Notes: generated by a model from the letters alone, not told the origin. A stretch of 64,000 nucleotides of DNA from JBGPTK01 sp963797765 (GCA_963797765.1 CAWCQU010000007.1:473621-537620), one strand, 5' to 3'. Counted from the stretch's first letter, positions 1 through 9,851 are shown. Program-made: numbers and translations.

Positions 1-1
1 A

Positions 2-229
2 CGCTTGCGGAAAATGGTCAGTCAAACCCAAGTGGAATGGTGGGGCGACCAACTATCGATCACTTCTTCCTTTGGAGTGACTGCCGTAAAACCCCAGGAC
101 AGGCTGCCGATGATCTTGGAGCGCGCGAAAGATTCCTTGAACGAAAGCATGGCTGCGGGAGGGGATCGCGTCACGGCCCTGTGGGACAACGTCGGCGGCA
201 TCCTGGAGACTGAATCCCGATGTTCATAA
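2..229 (+). CDS. GGDEF-domain protein (diguanylate cyclase), C-terminal end only
   Basis: Only the last ~75 residues are in the window; the frame is open to the left edge. The peptide ITSSFGVTAVKP followed by an ILERAKDSLNESMAAGGDRV-like stretch matches the end of a GGDEF domain (the 'SFGVA...ADxALYxAKxxGRNRV' region after the active site). Family role: synthesis of cyclic di-GMP from GTP. The catalytic GGDEF motif itself lies outside the window, so activity cannot be judged. The stop codon overlaps the start of motA by 10 bases, suggesting cotranscription with the flagellar stator genes and a link to motility control. Confidence 0.7.
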   Translation, partial: RLRKMVSQTQVEWWGDQLSITSSFGVTAVKPQDRLPMILERAKDSLNESMAAGGDRVTALWDNVGGILETESRCS

Positions 230-1137
230 TCATTGGAATCGTTATCGTCTTCGGCGCCGTGGTCGCTGGATACAAAATGGAGCATGGCAATCTGCTGGTG
301 CTGGTCCAGCCGGCGGAATTGATTATCATCGGCGGAGCAGCCATCGGAACTGTTCTCATAGCCAATCCCATCCATATTCTGAAAAAGATTGTACAAGGCA
401 TCACTGGAGTTTTCGGCGCCTCCAAGTTCAGCAAGCAGCACTATCTCGACTCCATGAAAATGATGTACGAGTTGTTCGGCCGGGCGCGCAAGGAAGGCCT
501 GATGGCCCTGGAATCCGATAGCGACATGCCCGACCAGAGCCCAATTTTCTCCAAGTATCCGAAATTCCTGAAAGACCACCACGCCCTCGCCTTCGTTTGC
601 GACTCCATCCGCATGGCCTCCAGCGGCGGCATTGAGCCATTCGATGCCGATCAAATGATCGAAAGTGATATGGACTCCCATCACCTGCAAGCCAGTCTGC
701 CAGTCGCTGCTTTGGCTACCATGGCGGATTCCTTGCCCGGCCTCGGGATTGTCGCTGCTGTTCTCGGAGTGGTGATCACCATGGGCTCCCTGGGTGGTCC
801 GCCGGAAGAAATCGGCCAGAAAGTCGCGGCTGCCTTGGTTGGTACATTTCTTGGAATTCTGTTGTGTTACGGATTGGTGGGTCCAATCGCTTCTAACATG
901 GCGAAGACGGCCGATGAGGAGCACGCTTACTATCAAGTCCTCCGCGTGTTGATTGTCGCGTTCATGAAAGGCACAGCCCCCAGCTTGGCCATCGAAATTG
1001 GCCGCCGGTCCATTCCAGGAAATGTTCGGCCCCCATTCCAGGAAACTGAGAATTACATTAAGGGTAAGACCGAAGCACCGGCCGAAGGCGCTGCGCCGGA
1101 ATCGGCGCCCGCTCCCACCCCGGAAGCCGCGGCTTAA
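220..1137 (+). CDS. motA: Flagellar motor stator protein MotA
   Basis: 305 residues, close to the usual MotA length. Two hydrophobic segments lie at the N-terminus (about 1-18 and 32-50) and a second pair near residues 165-215. The second pair begins with PGLGIVAAVLGVV, the conserved MotA segment carrying the proline needed for proton-driven torque. The long cytoplasmic loop between the pairs would contact FliG. The C-terminus ends in a low-complexity Ala/Pro/Glu tail. MotA forms the H+ channel with MotB in the inner membrane. The start overlaps the end of the upstream GGDEF gene, and motB follows after 18 bases, so the three genes probably form one transcript. Confidence 0.93.
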   Translation: MFIIIGIVIVFGAVVAGYKMEHGNLLVLVQPAELIIIGGAAIGTVLIANPIHILKKIVQGITGVFGASKFSKQHYLDSMKMMYELFGRARKEGLMALESDSDMPDQSPIFSKYPKFLKDHHALAFVCDSIRMASSGGIEPFDADQMIESDMDSHHLQASLPVAALATMADSLPGLGIVAAVLGVVITMGSLGGPPEEIGQKVAAALVGTFLGILLCYGLVGPIASNMAKTADEEHAYYQVLRVLIVAFMKGTAPSLAIEIGRRSIPGNVRPPFQETENYIKGKTEAPAEGAAPESAPAPTPEAAA

Positions 1138-1155
1138 CGGGGAGCGATCCATCCA

Positions 1156-1989
1156 ATGGCTACAAAAGCTCCCATCATCGTCATCAAGAAAAAGGCCGCT
1201 CATGGCGGCCATCATGGCGGCGCATGGAAAGTAGCCTATGCCGATTTCGTCACGGCCATGATGGCGCTCTTTATCGTGCTCTGGCTGCTCAACACCAACA
1301 AACCGGTGAAGGAAGCCGTCGCCGGATACTTTAAGGATCCCAGAGGCACTTCGCAAAAAGTCGGCAGCGATATGGCCGGCGCGGGAGAAAACTTCACCGT
1401 CACCAAAGACAATATGGATCTGCTGAAAGACCAATTGGAAAAAGCAATCCGCGATGTTCCCAATTTTGATGCACTGAAGAATCACATCGATATGACCGTC
1501 ACGAGCGAAGGCCTGCGCATCGAACTCACCGAATCCGAAAACGGCACCTTCTTCGCCAGCGGAAGCGCCAAATTCGTTCCCGGCAACGAAGATCTGGTCA
1601 TCAAACTTGCCCAGGAGCTTGGTAAGCTTCCCAATACTCTGGCCATCGAGGGACACACCGACGCCAAGCCCTATGTCCAAGGAAGCAGTTACGGGAATTG
1701 GGAATTGTCCGCGGATCGCGCGAATTCCGCCCGCCGCTTGATGCAACTAAATGGCGTTCGCCCCGATCAGGTGACCCAGGTGCGTGGCTTCGCCGATCAG
1801 CGCCTGCGCAAACCGGATGCGCCCCTCGACCCTTCCAATCGCCGCATTTCCCTGATCGTGCAATATCAATCCAAAAAAGAGGGAGACCAAAAGCCGGCTC
1901 CCAGCGAATCCAAATCTCCGGGAGCGAAAGCTAATGAATCAAAGCCCAGTGAATCAAAGCCTCCTGACCCTTCCGCCGGGAAGCATTGA
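1156..1989 (+). CDS. motB: Flagellar motor stator protein MotB (OmpA/MotB family)
   Basis: 277 residues. The single N-terminal transmembrane helix (about 25-48) begins WKVAYADFVTAMMALF; Asp30 matches the proton-binding Asp of MotB. The C-terminal half is an OmpA-like peptidoglycan-binding domain (about 115-235) with EGHTDAKPY and NRRISLIVQY motifs, anchoring the stator to the wall. A Lys/Ser/Pro-rich tail with repeated SESKP-like units ends the protein. It follows motA by 18 bases. The gene is convergent with the minus-strand cyclase gene that ends at 2058. Confidence 0.93.
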   Translation: MATKAPIIVIKKKAAHGGHHGGAWKVAYADFVTAMMALFIVLWLLNTNKPVKEAVAGYFKDPRGTSQKVGSDMAGAGENFTVTKDNMDLLKDQLEKAIRDVPNFDALKNHIDMTVTSEGLRIELTESENGTFFASGSAKFVPGNEDLVIKLAQELGKLPNTLAIEGHTDAKPYVQGSSYGNWELSADRANSARRLMQLNGVRPDQVTQVRGFADQRLRKPDAPLDPSNRRISLIVQYQSKKEGDQKPAPSESKSPGAKANESKPSESKPPDPSAGKH

Positions 1990-2057
1990 AAACGATATCT
2001 CCGCCTTGGCGAATCGAAATAACTGCAGCATTGTGCATGCCGCCGCCCGATGCAATT

Positions 2058-3722
2058 CTATCCAGCTGCCACTGTAAGCGGCAGCGCTTCTCTCCACATC
2101 ACTTCATGTACTTCCACCGGCTCGAGCTTTCCCTTCAGCTTCCTCGGTTCCAACCGGCGAACGGGAAGTTGACCCGCGATTTCAACGCATGTGCTAGATG
2201 AAATCAGGATTTGGTCCGGCTCAGCTTGTTCGGTGAGTCTGGCCGCAACGTTCACCGTATCCCCGATCGCCGTGTAATCAAGCCGTCTTGCGGCCCCGAT
2301 GTACCCCGCGACGGCTGGCCCCGAGTTGATTCCGATTCCGATCGAAAGTGGAAGCCCCCCGGATTCCCGCTTCATCTCCTGCGCCAAAACCTGCATTTCA
2401 ATCGCGGTTTGCACCGCGCGCACGGCATTGTGTTCCTGCGGCAGCGGCGCCCCGAAGAGCGACATCAGCCCGTCACCCAGGAATTTATCGAGCGTGCCTT
2501 CGTGACGGAAGACGAGCTCCGCCATCCCTTCGAAGTAATGATTTAGAATTTCAACTACCTTCGCGGGCGGAAGCGACTCGGCCAAATGTGTGAAGCCGCG
2601 AATGTCAGAGAAGAGCACGGTCAATTCCTGCGTCTCGCCGCCCAGACACAGGTTCCCTGCCTCGGCGACGATTTTCCGCGCCACTCCCGGCGAAAGAAAT
2701 CGTTCCAGCGCCGCTTGTTGGATCATCCGTTGCGCCACTTCCTGCCGCGCCCGTGCATGATCGATGGAAAGTCCCGCTTGCGCCGCGATCACCGCAAATA
2801 CGTTCAAGTCTTCCTGCGAAAAGACGCTGCTCATGTTCAGGTTGTCCACATAGAGCAGGCCGTGAATTCGGTCGTGGCTGGTCAAGGGAGCGCACATGGC
2901 GGATTGCACGCCCGCGAGCGTCAGACTTTCGCTGGTTCGGAACCGCGCATCAGCCTGCGCGTCTTGCACCACCAACGGCAATCGCTCCTCAATCACCTGC
3001 CGGATGATGCTTTGCGACAGGATCATTTGCGGGCCATGATCGCTGGGGCGTGAATTCCGGTAGCGCACCAGCGCCGGTAGAAAGTTCCCGCGTTCGTCGA
3101 GGAGCATCGCACAGCCGCGTTCAGCGCCTTCGATTTGTAGCGCCAGATCCTGCACCCGCTCCACCACTTCCTCAATCGTTCCCAGCGCCGCCAGTGCGCG
3201 GCTGACGTTATACAAAAGAGTGAGCAATCCATTCTCATGTTCCAGCGAGTTCAATCGCTGTTCGATGCCCCGCGGCAGGCTGGGGGCCCCCGGCGGCATC
3301 AAGGTCTGGCCGAATTTCCGGGCGGGAGTTGTATCCCGGATCATCGAGGTCGGCGGCTGCTGGGACTTGAGCATCTGCGTCAGTCTGGTGGGCATATTGG
3401 TGGGCTTATGCACCACTAGCGGCCGCGACTCGGGAGCCTCAAAACGCAGCGTGTAAACGCCCAGCGCAATCGTGTCGTTATTCTTCAGGGTCGCCTCAGG
3501 AACCAGCACGCCGTTTACTCCGATTCCGTTCGCGCTGTTCAAGTCCACAATTCTCCAGCCGCCGTTGCGCGTCGGCAGAAATGTGGCATGCCGCCGAGAA
3601 ACGCTGGAATCCTGCAGGATCAGGCTATTGATTTCTCCGCGCCCCACTGGCACCGGGTGGGACTCCGGCAGTTCGAACATGCGGGCCTCTTCTTCGGCGC
3701 GTTGGATGATCAGGCGGGGCAT
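2058..3722 (-). CDS. FHA-GAF-class III adenylate cyclase
   Basis: 554 residues, soluble, three domains. An FHA domain occupies about 1-95, with the phospho-threonine pocket residues Arg28, Ser42/His45 (SRRHATF) and Asn65-Gly66/Asn70-Gly71. A GAF sensor domain covers about 165-330. A class III cyclase domain covers about 355-550, with metal-binding Asp373 (FSDIRGF) and Asp417 (KFLGDG), base-selecting Lys413 and Thr484 (YTAIGD), and transition-state Asn491/Arg495. The Lys/Thr pair favours ATP, so cAMP is the likely product. It is the last gene of a three-gene minus-strand cluster; its ATG follows the stop of the upstream gene by 9 bases. I infer, but cannot show, that the FHA domain reads phosphorylation by the kinase at 4438-6678. 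Confidence 0.9.
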   Translation of the reverse strand: MPRLIIQRAEEEARMFELPESHPVPVGRGEINSLILQDSSVSRRHATFLPTRNGGWRIVDLNSANGIGVNGVLVPEATLKNNDTIALGVYTLRFEAPESRPLVVHKPTNMPTRLTQMLKSQQPPTSMIRDTTPARKFGQTLMPPGAPSLPRGIEQRLNSLEHENGLLTLLYNVSRALAALGTIEEVVERVQDLALQIEGAERGCAMLLDERGNFLPALVRYRNSRPSDHGPQMILSQSIIRQVIEERLPLVVQDAQADARFRTSESLTLAGVQSAMCAPLTSHDRIHGLLYVDNLNMSSVFSQEDLNVFAVIAAQAGLSIDHARARQEVAQRMIQQAALERFLSPGVARKIVAEAGNLCLGGETQELTVLFSDIRGFTHLAESLPPAKVVEILNHYFEGMAELVFRHEGTLDKFLGDGLMSLFGAPLPQEHNAVRAVQTAIEMQVLAQEMKRESGGLPLSIGIGINSGPAVAGYIGAARRLDYTAIGDTVNVAARLTEQAEPDQILISSSTCVEIAGQLPVRRLEPRKLKGKLEPVEVHEVMWREALPLTVAAG

Positions 3723-3731
3723 CTTGGGTTC

Positions 3732-4391
3732 CTATCTCGCTCTCACCATGTCGGAAAACTGAAGCGGGGAATTCGGCTTATTGAACGCAATTTTCGCAAG
3801 CGAATTATGGGCGTCCAAAACCTGGATAATTTCCAGGACGCCAATTTCGATGCCTGGAATATTCGACCGGTACACGGAGAACTGCTGTCCCAGGCGCACT
3901 CCGTCGCTCGACCCCAGGCTGATCGTTGCTCCCGTATCGTCCACCTTGGTGACGTAGCCCTCGAGAGAGGCGGGTTGCATAACCGGCGCCGCATTCTCGC
4001 GCGGGGCCTGCGCCGCATTGATCTGCCGGATCGTATCCGCCAGACTGGACATCACCTGGCGCACCTGGGCCACGTCCGCCTTCAATCCCAGCAAATCGTT
4101 TTGCGCGTTCATCCGCAAGGACGTTAGGGATCCGTCCATCGTCTTCACAAAATTCTGCGTGTCCTTTGCCGTATCGCTCAGGATAGTTTGCTGCTGCTTC
4201 AATTGAGTCGCTTGAATTTCCACCGCGGAGACCCGTTCGTTCAGCCGGTCCAGCTTGTCATTCAGTTTGCTGAATTCCTCGACGAGGTAGCGGTGAAGCG
4301 TCTCATCTTTTTGCTTCTGTGCCTGGCTTTCCGGAGCAACCAGCAGTGCCAGCGTCACTGCCACTGCCAGAAGAATAGACATCCTTCTCAT
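3732..4391 (-). CDS. Exported coiled-coil protein of unknown function
   Basis: About 219 residues from the ATG at 4391, chosen because a good ribosome binding site (GGGAGGAA) lies just upstream and a signal peptide follows (MRRMSILLAVAVTLALLVAP, then a SQAQ cleavage site). The frame is open further upstream but that stretch has no exported-protein character. After the signal peptide a heptad-rich region (about 30-120, FSKLNDKLDRLNERV and similar) predicts a coiled coil. The last ~75 residues form a small beta-rich domain (EGYVTKVDDTGATISLG...VRLGQQFSVYR) that recalls the C-terminal domain of FlgT-like proteins, a weak resemblance. It lies between the kinase (46 bases upstream) and the cyclase (9 bases downstream), so it is probably part of the same signalling unit on the periplasmic side. 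Confidence 0.75.
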   Translation of the reverse strand: MRRMSILLAVAVTLALLVAPESQAQKQKDETLHRYLVEEFSKLNDKLDRLNERVSAVEIQATQLKQQQTILSDTAKDTQNFVKTMDGSLTSLRMNAQNDLLGLKADVAQVRQVMSSLADTIRQINAAQAPRENAAPVMQPASLEGYVTKVDDTGATISLGSSDGVRLGQQFSVYRSNIPGIEIGVLEIIQVLDAHNSLAKIAFNKPNSPLQFSDMVRAR

Positions 4392-4437
4392 CTCTGTTCC
4401 TCCCGGCTTCGATGGATGGCCTGCGGCGAGAGAGCCT

Positions 4438-6678
4438 TTACGGCTTTGCCAGCACCTCATTCACTTCTTGGACCTGACTTGCATTCACGACGATTGTTTT
4501 CTGAGTCGCTTTATAGCCCCTCAAATAAAGCACCAGCAGATATTGCCCCGGCGGCAATTTCAAAAGTGCCGGCGTGCTCTGTCCCATGCTCTTGCCGTTC
4601 ACCACCACGTCTGCGCCTGGCGGGACTGTCTTTACATTTACCCAAGCGTCGATCGGGGCTGCCGCCGCGGTCAGCGAAGGCAGAGTCGCGCTCCATTGCA
4701 GCATTGCATCCGTTTCCAGCGTGACCGTCTTTTCGGCGTCCCGGTAACCAGGCTTCTGCGCGCGAAAGGAATAATTGCCCGGAGGCAACGTGATTTCCGC
4801 GGGTGACTGCTCCGGTCTTCGCTGGCCGTTGACGTAAATGTCGGCTCCTGCCGGCTGCGTCACCACCCAGATGCTGCCGCGCAGCGGCTGCAGGCTCATT
4901 TCCTTGGTCACGATGCTTCCGGCGCGCACCTCCAGAATGCGCCGTTCAATCTGGTATCCCCCCAATGCCACTTCCATCGTGTAGCGCCCAGGCGCCAGGT
5001 CCTCGAACCGGCAGGGCGTCTTGCATTCCCGGTTCAACTTTCCATCCGGCCCTTGCAGAACGGCCCGCGCACCCAGCACATCCGTCAGAACTTCCACCTC
5101 TCCCTTCCCCGGCGCCGTTCGGAGCTTCTCCCCGCCATCCGGCGAATCCGTGGCCGCCGCGCTGGCAGGAGGGAAATGTGTGTGGTCCTTCCAGGCAACC
5201 TCGGCGGGCAATCCCCGAAGTTGTTTCAGGAGCATTTCATGCTCGGAGCGCGTCAAGATTCCGGAAACGCTCAAATTATTCTCTGCAATTTCCACCCGCA
5301 CCTTATTTGCCAGGCCCGCGCGCTCCACCTGTCTCTGAACTTCCAATTGCGCGTGCGTCAAATCCGCATCTGCCGCCAGAGACGGTGTGCCCGAAGTGCT
5401 GCCCGGTGTTGGCTGAACGGGTAAGTCCGTAGTTGCAGGGGGCGCCGCATCCACCGGCGGCGCAGCCGGAGCCGTGGGGATACTCGCGGACGCCTGAGTT
5501 GTGCCCCGAGTTGAGCTAGCTGCTTTTGGCGCCGAACCAAAAAGATCTTCCCGGATTCGCCGCATTCCATCGTGCAGATTCGGCCAAGCCATCACCCCGC
5601 CGCCGGCAATGATCACCACAAGGAGCAACACGATTCCACTCAAGAAGCCGCGGCTGCTCCGCTGCGGCTTGGGATGCGCCGGCGCGGCAGCTAAGGGAGG
5701 CGGCGTGAACGGATAATTCGGAGGCCGGGAGGGCGGAGCGGAAGACGGGCTCGGCGCATTTCCTTCAAACCGGTGCAGCGCGGGCGGGCCTTGAAAGGGC
5801 GAAGGATGCGCGGGAGCAAGCCGCGCCATTTTCACAGTCACTTCGGAATTGCTCTCAATGTCTGCATAATTTTGAAGAGCTTCCCATAGTTCCTGGCAAG
5901 AGGCGTAGCGCGACCCGGGATCTTTCGAAAGCGTCTTGGTCACGATGAAATTCAGTCCGGCTGGAATGGATGAATCCAGTTCCCGCGGCGGGATCGGATC
6001 GATGTTCACGATCTTATAGATCACCGTGGTCACGTTTTGCCCGGGAAATGGTTTCTCACCCGTGATCAATTCATAGAGAATCACGCCCAGTGAAAAAAGG
6101 TCCGAGCGCCCGTCCACCAATTTCCCTTTCACCTGTTCCGGAGACATGTAGCTCGGCGTTCCCACGATGTGCCCGCTCTGCGTGGTTCCCAGTTGCACGA
6201 TTTTCGCGGTGCCGAAGTCCGTGATCTTCAGCGTGTCGTCCGCCGTCAGGATCATGTTGGCCGGTTTAATATCGCGGTGAATCACATTGTGCTGATGAGC
6301 CGCGCCCAGGGCCGAGCAGGCTTGTTCCATCAGCTTCAAGATGCGAGGAAGGGGAAAAACTTGTCTCTGGTCGAGCCGATCCTGCAAGCTGGGACCGTCT
6401 ACATGCTCCATGGTGATGTAAAACAGGCCTTCGTCCTCGCCGGCGTCATACACGGAGACGATATTCGGATGGGTCAGCGATCCCGCGGCCCGTGATTCCG
6501 TTTGAAAGCGGTTCACAAGTTCCGCATGGCTCATCCCGGAGCCGCCCGCATTCAATCGCAGCGTCTTCACCGCCACATTGCGGCCGATCACCGGGTCAAA
6601 CGCTCGATAAACCACACCCATGGCGCCGCGCCCGAGTTCCTCGAGCAATTGGTAGCGCCCGGCTTTAAGAGGTGCCAC
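4438..6678 (-). CDS. Membrane Ser/Thr protein kinase with BON-like and PEGA domains
   Basis: 746 residues; the GTG start at 6678 is preceded by GGAGG with 9-base spacing. The cytoplasmic kinase domain (about 8-270) is complete: Gly-loop GRGAMG (16-21), Lys38 (VAVK), catalytic HRD with Asp136, DFG with Asp154, and the SPE motif. It is followed by a Pro/Ala-rich linker, one transmembrane helix (FLSGIVLLLVVIIAGGGVMAW, about residues 345-367) and an extracytoplasmic part. That part has an Ala/Pro/Thr-rich stretch, a BON-like module (about 430-485) and three PEGA-type repeats to the end, each with a PPG(Q/N)Y or PGRY turn. PEGA domains are thought to bind surface polymers. The gene heads the cluster with the coiled-coil protein and the FHA cyclase. 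Confidence 0.93.
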   Translation of the reverse strand: MAPLKAGRYQLLEELGRGAMGVVYRAFDPVIGRNVAVKTLRLNAGGSGMSHAELVNRFQTESRAAGSLTHPNIVSVYDAGEDEGLFYITMEHVDGPSLQDRLDQRQVFPLPRILKLMEQACSALGAAHQHNVIHRDIKPANMILTADDTLKITDFGTAKIVQLGTTQSGHIVGTPSYMSPEQVKGKLVDGRSDLFSLGVILYELITGEKPFPGQNVTTVIYKIVNIDPIPPRELDSSIPAGLNFIVTKTLSKDPGSRYASCQELWEALQNYADIESNSEVTVKMARLAPAHPSPFQGPPALHRFEGNAPSPSSAPPSRPPNYPFTPPPLAAAPAHPKPQRSSRGFLSGIVLLLVVIIAGGGVMAWPNLHDGMRRIREDLFGSAPKAASSTRGTTQASASIPTAPAAPPVDAAPPATTDLPVQPTPGSTSGTPSLAADADLTHAQLEVQRQVERAGLANKVRVEIAENNLSVSGILTRSEHEMLLKQLRGLPAEVAWKDHTHFPPASAAATDSPDGGEKLRTAPGKGEVEVLTDVLGARAVLQGPDGKLNRECKTPCRFEDLAPGRYTMEVALGGYQIERRILEVRAGSIVTKEMSLQPLRGSIWVVTQPAGADIYVNGQRRPEQSPAEITLPPGNYSFRAQKPGYRDAEKTVTLETDAMLQWSATLPSLTAAAAPIDAWVNVKTVPPGADVVVNGKSMGQSTPALLKLPPGQYLLVLYLRGYKATQKTIVVNASQVQEVNEVLAKP

Positions 6679-6956
6679 TGGGATGCACCTCCGAAACGAA
6701 GTTTCGGTATTGGGGCCCGCTAGATACAGTTGGTGATACTCGAATAGTCAGACACGGACAGGCCGGAAGGGTTCAAACACCTCCAGCGGCACGAAGGGGA
6801 CTGTATTGCCTGGTGTACTGCCGAGACCTACCCTCTCGGTTTGGCCAGAGCATACGCCAGCGGGCTGCTCGCGTCAATCTTCACCGGCCCCCGGCTGGCT
6901 GGGTGGAATTCCCATGGAGTTACGTCGATTTAGAGTTAAATTCGGCTCGCTTGTGA

Positions 6957-7845
6957 TCAGATTTGGAGCGTCCTGGCTACCTTATGTGCGCCACCCGGAT
7001 CTTTCGTCGGGAATTTTTGAAATTGCAGCATGTCGTGCCCGGGCACCACGCGGTCCGCTGACCCCGCGAGCTGCACCATGCGCGCCTGTGCTGCCAGGTT
7101 CGCGGCATGGTCCTCGGGTGTAAATGTCGTGATGGATGCGTGCGTCTCCAGATTGCGGTACAGATAACAATTGTCCGAAGCCAGCACGTACGGCGGATTT
7201 CCATCCACGCGAATGTACTGCGATGCATAGGTGTGCCGCGCTCCCGTATAGGCGCGAATCCCCGGCAAAATCTCCACATCGTCGCCTGCAATCCAGTGCA
7301 CTTTTCCTTCTATATTTCGATAGACCAGCGCCATCATGTCGTCCTGATCGATTCCGCCGTGAAGCCCGCCCGGCTGCCAGGCGTCGCCGGTGTAATATTC
7401 GTATTCTGCTTTTTGGATCCACACCGTAGCGGTGGGAAACAAGTCAATTCCGCCGATATGATCCCAATGCGCGTGGCTGACGATGATGTCCGTCACGCTG
7501 GTAGGGTCCACTCCCATTTCGCGTAATTCGTCGTCAGGGCTTATGAAATCCACCACGTGAAATCGATCGATCCATGACAGGCGGTGAAATCCGCTGTCGA
7601 ACAGGATCGTGCGTCCGCCTCCGCGAATCAGCCAGACCACCATGGCAATGTCGATTTTTTCATCCTTCGTCGCACCCACCACCAATCCCGCCACAGGAAA
7701 ATCCCGCACCGTGCCATAGAGAATCGCATCGATCGAATATTGCGGCGCCGCGTCGGCTGGAATCGCCTTCTCTCCTTCGCTGCCCCAATGCCGGCGCACC
7801 GAAAAACACCGCCGCAATGCCAATCCACGCGAAGAATCGTCTCAT
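6957..7845 (-). CDS. Secreted MBL-fold hydrolase (lactonase-like), frameshifted after the signal peptide
   Basis: Main frame (6957-7823) encodes a metallo-beta-lactamase-fold enzyme with the zinc motif HAHWDH and later ARHTYASQY, ASDN and VPGHD, the metal and active-site pattern of the AHL-lactonase-like branch. A start with a G-rich ribosome binding site exists at 7845 in another frame and encodes a clear signal peptide (MRRFFAWIGIAAVFFGAPAL, then G-Q). The two frames must be joined by a one-base correction at about 7765-7785. I therefore annotate one exported protein of about 290 residues. It may cleave lactones or a similar ester ring; substrate unknown. Whether the frameshift is real or a sequence error is open. 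Confidence 0.8.
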
Positions 7846-7955
7846 CGGGCCCCCCGAGTCGCGAATCGTACCAGATTTCGGTATAGGATCAATTTCCGAC
7901 GATCCGTCTTAACAGGGCTTCGTCGCATTGATCGTTGTGCTATTCTCGAATTCGG

Positions 7956-8440
7956 ATGAAGTTCAGACTCGATTACGACAAGATGCTCGTCCTAGACGCA
8001 GAGGATCTTGCCGAGGTCGGATCAAGGTGGCGTATCACTCCATTCTAAAGGTCCTTGGTCAGTATGTAACGGAGCCTGCGCAAGTTCAGGAAGTCGTCGA
8101 TGACGATGCACCGAGCTACCTCGTAAGATGTGGCGACCAAGGATACGTGATTTACTCACCCGCTTTACCCGATGAAGAAGGTCAGAGTTGGGGAAGAGCG
8201 ACTCATGCCTTTTTCAAGATAATTAATGACCAGCTAGAGAAATCGGAACACCGCTTCTACGCGATAAATGGCGGCAACGACCTCGGCGGGATTTTTCTGA
8301 CCCAGCCCGAGTGCGAGGCAGCGCGGAAGTCGCTGGCGCGTAAAGAAGATTGGCCCTATTTGCCTACGCACGCACAATGCCCCGTTTCGACGCGCAACAA
8401 CGAACAGTCTCTTCCCAAAACCGCACGGATATATTGGTGA
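7956..8440 (+). CDS. Conserved protein of unknown function, frameshifted
   Basis: The frame starting ATG at 7956 (MKFRLDYDKMLVLDAEDLAE) runs into a stop soon after 8020. One missing base after 8020 joins it to a second frame (...IKVAYHSILKVLGQYV...GRATHAFFKIINDQL...FYAINGGNDLGGIFLT...ARKSLARKEDWPY) that reaches 8440. Together they read as one small soluble protein of about 150 residues, of a kind I recall as conserved but uncharacterised. The last ~20 residues after DWPYLPTH look atypical and may be a further frameshift. No function is assigned. Confidence 0.55.
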
Positions 8441-8631
8441 TTTTTTTCTGATTGAATGGCAACGCTTTCCCTTTCCGTTACTTAGAACTCCACCAAATTG
8501 GCTGCTCGCCTGCGGGAATTTGCATCGTCCAATGATATAGTTTCGTGCGTTGGGGTGAGGGTTTGGGGTCCTGTTACACAAGCTTTCGATCCGGAATTTC
8601 ACTCGAAAAAAGAAGCGTGGAGGCTTCCTTC

Positions 8632-9702
8632 ATGTACAAGCGTTCCTTGTTCGTTTTGCTCGCCGCAGTCGCAGTGCTTACGATCAGCGCACAGGTTTCC
8701 TAGGCGCAGTCGTTCCTTATGAATCTGCCCCGTCCCAGTCAAAGGGCAGAGATCGTCCAGCGCATTGGCATCACAGACGTCACGATTTCCTATCACCGCC
8801 CGCTGGTCAACGGACGCAAAATCTGGGGCGGCATCGTGCCTTACGGCCAGGTCTGGCGTGCGGGCGCGAATGAAAACACCACCATCGAATTCACCAGTCC
8901 GGTCACCATCGAAGGCAAGCCGCTGGATAAGGGCATATACGGCATGCACATGATCCCGGGAGAAAATGAATTCACCATCATCTTTTCCAACATGGCAGTG
9001 GCCTGGGGTAGTTTTTCGTATAACCAGAAGGAAGACGCCCTGCGCGTGACGGTGACGCCACATCCCACCGACATGCACGAGGCACTCACCTATGATTTCG
9101 ATGATCTGAAACCGGATTCCTCGGTCGTCACTCTCCGTTGGGACAAGCTGGCTGTGCCTTTCAAGGTCGGCGTCAACGTGGAAGCGGTGGTCGAGCAGAG
9201 TTTGCACAACCAATTCCGCGGCCTGGTGCAATACACGTGGAGCGGATGGGACGACGCGGCCACCTACCTGGTCGACAACAAGGGAAACATGGACGACGCG
9301 TTGAAGTATGTCGACCGTTCGATCCAGTCCGAGGATCGTTTCGACAACGAAATGACCAAGGCCCGCGTCCTCGATGCGATGGGAAAAACGGACGAAGCCT
9401 CGGCCATTCGCAGCAAGGCGCTGGCCAGCGGCACGATCATCCAGGTTCACAACTACGGGCGTGGATTGATGATCGCCGGCAAAAAGCAAGAGGGATTGGA
9501 CGTCTTCCAGGTAAACATCAAGAAGGATCCCACCAACTGGATCGTTCAAACCGAAATCGCGCGCATCGCCGTTTCCAAGGGTGATTACGCCACTGCCGAA
9601 AAAGAATTAACGCTCAGCGTGGCGGGCGCCCCCGAACAACAAAAGCCGCAAATCCAGGGACTGCTAAAACGCGTGCAGGCGAAAGAAGACATCAACAGGT
9701 AG
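8632..9702 (+). CDS. DUF2911 exported protein, interrupted by an in-frame amber codon
   Basis: The open frame from 8719 encodes a DUF2911 domain (NLPRPSQRAEIVQRIGITDV, PLVNGRKIWGG, GANENTTIEF) followed by a helical TPR-like C-terminal half. The same frame extends upstream to ATG 8632, which has a strong GGAGG ribosome binding site (about 8619-8622). It encodes a signal peptide (MYKRSLFVLLAAVAVLTISA) but contains TAG at 8701-8703, just after the signal peptide. Family members are exported, so the natural start is almost certainly 8632 and the TAG is a point mutation, a sequence error or a readthrough site. Function of the family is unknown. Confidence 0.75.
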
Positions 9703-9851
9703 CGTCTTGTTTCGAACAGAGGAATGCTCCGCGGGCTGGCGTTCAACTTGACCGGCCCCGGAGCGCTTCCTTAGAGCAGCAACTCGAGTTTTCTGCGTCA
9801 AAAAGTTCCCGAAGAGTAGGCCTTTAGGCCGTGAATTGCAGGGAGATCATG

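Noticed and set aside
22..1746. Long open frame on the minus strand opposite motA-motB
   Set aside because: It mirrors the codon bias of motA/motB on the other strand, lacks domain signatures and crosses two confirmed genes.
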